Assembly: GCA_001724265.1 (NCBI GenBank)
Contig: MEDY01000112.1
Coordinates: forward strand, 1-64,000
Length of the DNA: 64,000 nucleotides
Direction: 5' to 3'
DNA from: Rhizaria sp. SCN 62-66
Lineage: Eukaryota; Rhizaria, unplaced
Of this stretch, positions 58,646 through 64,000 are shown in pieces. The position numbers and the translations under genes are program-made. Below the pieces are notes generated by a model. It saw only the letters and a program-made list of their open reading frames with translations. It was not told where the DNA came from and made no database searches. Numbering within the stretch: the stretch's first letter is position 1; each line of letters opens with the position of its first letter.

Positions 58646-60121
58646 TCACTTGCCGCGCCAGCCATAGAGGGCCTCCGCGTTGAAGTCATCGTCATCGTCA
58701 CTGTCGCTGTCGCCGGCATTTTTGCCGCTGCCCGGCTGCTGCGGCTTCGCTTTCCTGTCCTCCTCCTCCTCAATAGCAGCAGCAGCAGCAGCAGCAGCAG
58801 CGGCGGCGGATGCGGCGGAGGCTGACGCAGACTCGAGCGCACGCTTCGCCCGCCCGCCCGCGGCGGCGACGGCGCCGCGCAGCCTCGCTAGCCCCTGCGC
58901 GCGCTCCTCCTCCTCGCGCGCCTCCTGCGTCGCGCGCGTCGCCGCCACCGTCGCCGCCGCCAGCCCGCTCGGCGCGACTGCAGCCCACACCGCCGGGGCC
59001 GGAGCCGGTGCTGACGCGGGCGCCGCTGCAGCCACAGCAGAAGGGGCGGAGGCGGGGGGATTCTTGCCGTCGCTGCTCTTGGCGTCGTTGGCGGCAAGGG
59101 CGAGGTCGAACGCACGCAGGTCGCTGTCCTCATCCTCCTCCTCCTCCGCAGCGGCGGCAGCGGCTGAGTTAGCTCTGGCAGCGGCGGAGCCGGCCATGAC
59201 GGCGGCGGCGGCGGCGGTGGCGGCGGCAAGCGCGGCGGCGTGCGCGGCCGCCTCGGCCTCGGCGTCGGCCTCATCGCCCCACAGCGGCCGCAGCTGCGCA
59301 GCCCCGGTCTCGGCGGACTTGCTGCGGTTGTTGCTGCTGCTGCTGCTGCTGCTGTTGGGAGAGGCTGCGGCAGGGTTCTTGGAGTCTCGGCTGTTCTTGC
59401 TGCTGTTGTTGGGTACGTTTGTGGTATCATCTGTGGCGGCAATCATGACAACATCGCCGTCGGAGTTAAGCCGCCACGTGTTCCCGTCTTCGTCCACCAG
59501 CTCCACAATCTCGTCCTCATTCGAAATGCCGTCGGTGGAAGTACTGTCAGACTGGCCCTGGCTCTGGCTCTGGTTTTGACTCCGGCGCGCGGACTGGCGT
59601 GCGGCGCGGCGGCGTGCGAGTTCATGATCGATGTAATCATCGGGGTCGCCTAACCAGTCGTCAGGAACCTCGATGTCATCGCCGTCCTCGTCGTCGTCGC
59701 CGTCGTCATCATTGGCAGCTGTGGAGCCAGAGCTCGATGTGGCGGAGGTTGCTGTTGCGGGGGAAGCGATATTATCGTCGTCGTCGCTGTCGCTGTCGGC
59801 GTAGGCCGCAAAGGCGGAGATGGGAGCTGCGGGTGCAGACACATGAGCAGGAGCAGCAACAGCAGCCTTTAGAGGTGCAGGTACTGGAGCTGCAGCACGG
59901 GCGCTGCTACTAGAAGCGGACGCAGCGGGCGCGCTTGTTCCGGCGGCAGCTGCCTTCTTCTGCGCAAGCAGCGCCTGCAGCGCGGCGATTTTCTACCTGT
60001 GCATGGCGCCCGCGACGTGTGCGGGCCAGGCGGCGTCGTCGCGCAGGGCGAGCTTGCACACCACGCACGTCAGCTGGCCCGCGTCTGTGTAGCGCGCGAG
60101 CTTGTCCGTCACGCCGGGCAT
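58646..60121 (-). CDS. ZNF830: ZNF830 (CCDC16) homologue, C2H2 zinc-finger protein with an in-frame TAG
   Basis: The frame from the ATG at 60121 to TGA gives 491 codons if TAG at 59993-59995 is sense. The N-terminal part reads LARYTDAGQLTCVVCKLAL, then WPAHVAGAMHR-TAG-KIAAL, which aligns directly with the single zinc finger of ZNF830 (human ...GQLSCALC...HREKVAEL). The rest is acidic and low complexity, with a VPDDWLGDPDDYIDHELA block and a C-terminus ending in acidic residues and LYGWRGK, comparable to the family's DWRVKGALL end. ZNF830 proteins are nuclear and linked to pre-mRNA splicing and genome stability. Treating TAG as a stop would cut the finger from its body and leave the long ORF without a start. 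The true N-terminus may lie further upstream; the chosen ATG has an acceptor-like CAG 4 nt before it. Confidence 0.8.
59993..59995 (-). other. In-frame TAG, site 4, right after the ZNF830 zinc-finger histidine
   Basis: Context AGG TAG AAA, protein HR-TAG-KIAAL. The family has a polar residue here, Glu in the human protein (HREKVAEL). The only nearby GT-AG pair would excise 22 nt and shift the frame, so splicing does not explain it. This is the most informative site for the identity of the inserted amino acid. Confidence 0.85.
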
Positions 60122-60408
60122 TAGGCTGCGCGGGTACGTTGAGACAACGGGGTAATTGGGGCGCAAGGCGGCGTCTTGTTGGAGTAGATAAGGGCTGTGA
60201 CAGAGGAATCAAGAGCATGGGCGTATAACGGTTAGACACGGATGAGTTTGGACAGAACTTGGACCCGACGATTCACGGCATACACAGCTTCTAAAAGAGC
60301 ATAATAACAATATAGTATATATTATATCGTGATGAATATGTGATTGTGACGGGTTCTCAAATGACGGATGTATTGTGGTGCTATGTATCGCGTAAGTCTC
60401 GAGCGCGC
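60122..60408. other. Short AT-rich intergenic region
   Basis: 287 bp between two minus-strand genes. Contains the ZNF830 leader; a CTGTCACAG acceptor-like site at about 60195-60203 could mark an additional upstream exon boundary. Nothing else recognised. Confidence 0.45.
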
Positions 60409-60879
60409 TCAGCGGCGGGCGTCCTCCTCGCCGGCCGGCGTGGTCGAGTACCGGTGGTCGGGCTGCTGGATGGGCTCATATCGCATGCCCTGGTGCTGCG
60501 GCGGCGCCAGCGACGCGGCGGGCGACGCGCCGTAGGATCGCTGCGTGGGCTGCTGGTACTGCTGCTGCGGCGACAGCGCGGGGGCGGCTGCGGGGGCGGT
60601 GTAAGGCTGGCCCGGCACGTGCGGCGGCGGGGGCTGCGCGGGGTAGCCGGGCGGCACGTAGCCGTCGCGGTACACCGTCACCACGTTTTGCTGCGGGGGG
60701 GAAGGACAAGGGCGTGGAAAGAGAAAGAGTGAGGGGACGGAGAGGGCGGGGCAGCGGCGCGGAGGAGCGGGGTCGGGGTTCGAGAAGAGTCGTACCTTGG
60801 GGCGAAGAATCATGAAGGGGATCGTCACGCCGATGGCGAGGACGAAGAATTTACCAATGTCACTAAGCACACGACTCAT
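60409..60879 (-). CDS. Small one-helix membrane protein with Pro-rich tail, two exons
   Basis: Exons 60879-60796 and 60690-60409 on the minus strand join in phase 0 to 121 residues (TGA). The N-terminus MSRVLSDIGKFFVLAIGVTI continues into one membrane helix (FFVLAIGVTIPFMIL) and then RPK-QNVVTVYRDGYVPPGY. The remainder is Pro/Gln/Tyr-rich (PPPPHVPGQPY, QQQYQQP) and ends in a charged tail, so probably a cytosolic disordered tail with PPxY-like and YxxP-like sites. The 105-nt intron (GTACGA...CCGCAG) is a multiple of three without a stop, so an unspliced reading would add 35 Pro/Phe-rich residues. An acceptor-like CAG lies 8 nt before the ATG. No family recognised. Confidence 0.75.
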   Translation of the reverse strand: MSRVLSDIGKFFVLAIGVTIPFMILRPKVRLFSNPDPAPPRRCPALSVPSLFLFPRPCPSPPQQNVVTVYRDGYVPPGYPAQPPPPHVPGQPYTAPAAAPALSPQQQYQQPTQRSYGASPAASLAPPQHQGMRYEPIQQPDHRYSTTPAGEEDARR

Positions 60880-61237
60880 GTTCGTAGCTGAATGCACAGA
60901 TATATCACTTGTATCACGACAGGTCGAACCATCAGCCTAGCTTGTCACTCCGCCGGTTCGATCCATCGTTCTGCTTCATGCATCGAACCAGTTTGTGGTC
61001 AGATCACATCCAACTTAAAAACTCATTTAAAACAGTCTCTAAACCAGATCAGAGCTCGAAGTATAATAATAAAGTAACTATTGTATTTAAATGTCGTTTT
61101 AAAAGCCGCACGAGGCCCTCCTCTGATCATTGTCGGATAGCTTCGTTCACACGCGTAAAGCTCGCTGATCGAGCTTGCTAATCGAGTCTCGAGAACACAT
61201 TGCACAGCTGTCGCCCTGCCGCCGTCACCCTAGGCCC
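60880..61237. promoter_or_regulatory. Intergenic region with small inverted repeat
   Basis: 358 bp upstream of the small membrane protein gene and downstream of the Ski2-like gene. GGTTCGAT at 60955-60962 is matched by ATCGAACC at 60982-60989 (8-bp stem, 19-nt loop), and a further TCGAACC at 60924-60930 could pair with the same arm. It may be a hairpin or a repeated binding site. No tRNA body surrounds it. Confidence 0.4.
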
Positions 61238-64000
61238 TCACACGTCTGTGTAGAGCGAGCTGGCAAAGGGCAGCCCCCTGCGCACGGCGGCCTCGGCCTG
61301 CTCGAACTTGGCCATCAGCGCCTCGTTGCCAACCGTGCGCGCGGCGTCGACGAGCTGCAGCAACAGCTCCGCGAGGCGCCGCAGCAGGCGCACGATGGAG
61401 CCCGGGTGCGCGTCAGTCATGTTGCACACGTCGACGAACGCGGCGCCGCGCGCCCACGCGAGCACGGGCGCCGCCATGCCGTGCCGGAAGCCAGCCAGGT
61501 AGGCCGGCTTGTCCACGCGTTGCCCACACTCGGTTGACAAATCGGCGACGCGCTCGACGATGGCGCGCAGGCGCGCGACGGGCGGCGCCAGCTCGGCGGG
61601 CAGCGGGTCGCGGTCGCTGCTCGAGCGGTCCGTCTCGAACAGGACCGTGAGCAGCGCCGCCACCTGAGCAGGCTCGTACGCCGCGAACGAGTTGTCGAAC
61701 ACAAGCTCCGTCAGGACCAACTCGTCGACGGCCTCGACGTGCGCGGCGAAGCGACCCAGCACGGTCAGCATCCCGTCGGCCGTGGCGTAGCCCAGGCGCC
61801 GCAGCACGCGCAGGCGCGCCGCGAGCTCGGCCGTGAACACGTCCACCAGCTCGCCACCGCCATCGCTGCTGCTGCTGCTGGCTGAGTCGCCAGATCCCGA
61901 AGCCGGGCCAGTGAGGGCGGCGTGAGCGAGAGGGCTCGACAGCGCGGCCTGCAGCGCCGCCGCGGACCCCGCCGGACCAGAGCTCGGGGCAGTGGAGCTG
62001 GAGCTAGAGGAGCCGGCTGCGAAGCGCGCGCGCTGCTGCGCGGTGATCTGCGTGGTTTGGTTGACGCCGAAGACGCCCGACTGCGCGGCCTCGGTCAGCG
62101 CGGCCGCGCGGCGCAGCGCGTGTGCCAGCGAGCCCGCGGTCGCGGCCGAGACGAGGCCATGCGCGGCCGCCAGCGCGTCCAGCGTGCTCACGGTCACTGC
62201 ACTGCTGCTGCTGCTGCTACTGCTCACGGTCACTGAGGTGGCGGCTGTGGGCGCGGGCAGCTGCACGTCTGTCTCACCGGCATTGGCAGCCGCACCGTCA
62301 TCGGTAGCACGAACGCTCATGTTCATGGGGGACTTCTTGGCGTCGTTCTGCTCTGCGTGTGCCTCGGCAGACTCGACACCCGTGGTCCCACAAGCATCAG
62401 CATCAGCGGCAGCTTGTGCATTAGCATCCGCGCTGTCAGCCTCGCGGAAACGCTTCTCCCTCGACGCAACAGCAGCCACAACACTAGCGGTATCACTAGC
62501 ATCATGCGCACTCGCATTGACACGCGAGTCAACCGCTGTTGCAGTCGCCGGCGTCTTGCTGAGAGCAGGCACGCGCACAGTCGCAAACGGCTCAGCCAGC
62601 CCCTTGCCCTTAGCCCCGCTCCCGCCCTCAGCCCCAGCCCCGGCCAGTGCGCCGACCAGCGCGCCCCCACTCTGCAGCGTCACTCGGCCGTGTCCAGCAA
62701 GCGCGGCGCGGACCTTGCGCGCGAGCGGGACCTCCCTGGCCGCCGCTACAGCCGCGGCCGCGCGCGCGAGGGCCGCGAGGTTGAACCCGCGCGGGTCGAC
62801 GCCCATATCATCGAAGGGCGAGAGCAGCGGCAGGGCGCCGGGCAGCCCCGCGGCGGCGTGCGCGCGGTGCGCCAGCGCCACAGCCTCGAACACAGCGGCC
62901 TGTTCGGCGGCGCCGCGGACGTCCGCGGGCAGCGCCACGCGCACGGCCGAGACCTTGTGCAGCATCGGCAGCGACACGCGGACGACGTCGTAACGCACCG
63001 AGGAGGCCTGCGCCGACTGCGCGCGCGCCTGCAGCTGCGACAGACTCAACCCTGACACCGCCGCATCAGCGTTGGCGATTGCATTAACGGCAGCGCCAGT
63101 GTTTGCAGTGGCGTGGAACGCAGAGGCTGCGAGCCGCTGCAGCCAGCCGGGCTCGACCGGGAGCGGCACTGTCACCGCGGGCGGCGCGGGGCCCGCGTCG
63201 AGCTGCTGACTCGAGGGTGGCGGCGCGACGGTGATCGTACCAGCCACGGGCACAAGCACGTCGACGTCGTAGGTCCAGGGCTCGAAGCGCTTCCAGACGG
63301 TCAGCACCACGGCCCAGCCGAAGTCGCGGCCGGTGTGCGCGAGCAATGTCGCCGCGTCCGCCGCCGACCGCGTGGAAGCCACGTTCGAGCCAGTACCAGC
63401 GCTGTTGCCGCGCACTGCGCGAGCAGACACAGACGATGTTGCATCATGTTGTGTCGAGGGGACGTCGCCAGAGTTGTCAGTATTGCTGCCGTCCTCCTCC
63501 TCATCATCTTCGTCAACGTCGCTGTCACTGAAGCTGTTTGCGGCGGCGCCAGCGGTGGCGGCGCGGCCGGCCTGCGCGCGCCAGAGCTCAGGCGCCGTGG
63601 CCGAGGGCCGCAGCATGCGCCACTTGCCGCCCATCACGGCCGCCACCTCCTCGCGCATGCCGCGCCGCCGCCGGTCCCCGCCGCCGCCATTGGCGCCGCC
63701 GGTCAAGGCTGCGTCCTAGCCGAGCGCGAGACCCAGCCCGATGCTGGCGCTGGCGGCCGAGGCCAGGTCGGCCACCGCGGCGGCCGCGGCGTCGGCGTCG
63801 GCCGACGCGCCCGCAGGCACCGCCGCTGCGGCCGCTGCGGCGGCGGCGACGGCGGCGGCGACGGAGAATGCGCGCGGCGGCGCGGGGGGGCCGAAAGAGT
63901 CTAGCACTGGCTCTAGCCCCCAGCCGTCGCAGCCCGCCCAGCCGGCAGCCTCGGCGCGCGCGCGGCGAGACCGCTGCGCCGCCGACAGGACCGTGCGCGG
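61238..64000 (-). CDS. SKI2: Ski2/Mtr4-family exosome RNA helicase, C-terminal part, with an in-frame TAG
   Basis: The frame enters at the right edge of the window and ends at TGA (61238-61240), 920 codons visible. The C-terminal 180 residues are a clear DSHCT domain: LGYATADGMLTVLGRFAAHV, LVLTELVFDNSF, FRHGMAAPVLAWARGAAF, VCNMTDAHPGSIVRLLRRL and the final FASSLY. The family consists of DExH helicases that feed RNA to the exosome. The helicase core must lie outside the window. Upstream of DSHCT the protein resembles the arch/insert region (GKWRML, VLTVWKRFEPWTYDVDVLV) but is greatly expanded by Ala/Ser/Asp linkers. TAG at 63716-63718 interrupts an Ala/Gly-rich linker in frame; I read through it. 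Ski2 versus Mtr4 cannot be decided without the core, though the FAASLY-like end favours Ski2. Confidence 0.85.
63716..63718 (-). other. In-frame TAG, site 5 (Ski2-like gene)
   Basis: Context GGC TAG GAC within an open frame that continues on both sides (LGLALG-TAG-DAALTGG). This is the weakest of the five sites: the codon sits in a low-complexity linker and could be the AG of an acceptor, although no AT-rich intron-like sequence precedes it. Confidence 0.6.

Noticed and set aside
59974-59995. A 22-nt GT-AG intron removing the ZNF830 TAG
   Set aside because: Too short compared with the 105-243 nt introns seen here and it would shift the frame.
60900-60990. Possible tRNA around GGTTCGATCC
   Set aside because: No cloverleaf can be formed; only small inverted repeats are present.

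Overview
This is nuclear DNA from a eukaryote. It has GT-AG spliceosomal introns with pyrimidine tracts, a eukaryotic-type 40S ribosomal protein uS15, NKAP, an ENTH/RhoGEF protein and a Ski2-type RNA helicase. Coding DNA is strongly GC-rich and full of homopolymer and low-complexity tracts (polyQ, polyA, polyS, polyN), while intergenic DNA and introns are AT-rich. The content suggests a heterotrophic protist, but I cannot place the lineage from the window alone.

Layout, left to right: uS15 (partial, minus strand); a roughly 25.3 kb single-exon minus-strand gene for a giant secreted or membrane receptor (signal peptide, many Sushi/CCP modules, REJ-like region, degenerate GPS, five membrane segments, polyQ tail); a divergent plus-strand single-pass membrane protein; a three-exon Old Yellow Enzyme; a minus-strand protein of unknown function, probably mitochondrial; the spliceosome-associated protein NKAP (three exons); a small secreted protein (minus); a very large NOA1/YqeH-type circularly permuted GTPase (plus); an ENTH + RanBP2-zinc-finger + RhoGEF/PH fusion (minus); two two-exon plus-strand genes of unknown function (one with a signal peptide, one with a mitochondrial-like N-terminus); ZNF830 (minus); a short one-helix membrane protein (minus); and the C-terminal part of a Ski2/Mtr4-family helicase (minus, running off the right edge). 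Genes alternate strand, and there is no operon-like order.

The most interesting signal is that UAG appears to be a sense codon. Three genes are each broken in frame only by TAG: the giant receptor at three places, ZNF830 at one and the Ski2-like gene at one. At two of these sites conserved domain sequence continues in the same frame on both sides: inside a Sushi module at 22023-22025, and in the segment right after the ZNF830 zinc-finger histidine at 59993-59995. None of the 13 genes whose stop is visible ends in TAG (6 TAA, 7 TGA). I therefore annotate across these TAGs. The ZNF830 site favours Gln or Glu, but the identity is not settled. A second genome-wide pattern is a splice-acceptor-like YAG placed 0-39 nt (usually under 15) upstream of every visible start codon, which would fit spliced-leader trans-splicing or ubiquitous 5'UTR introns. 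Cis-intron donors mostly read GTACGT or GTGCGT, with C at +4.
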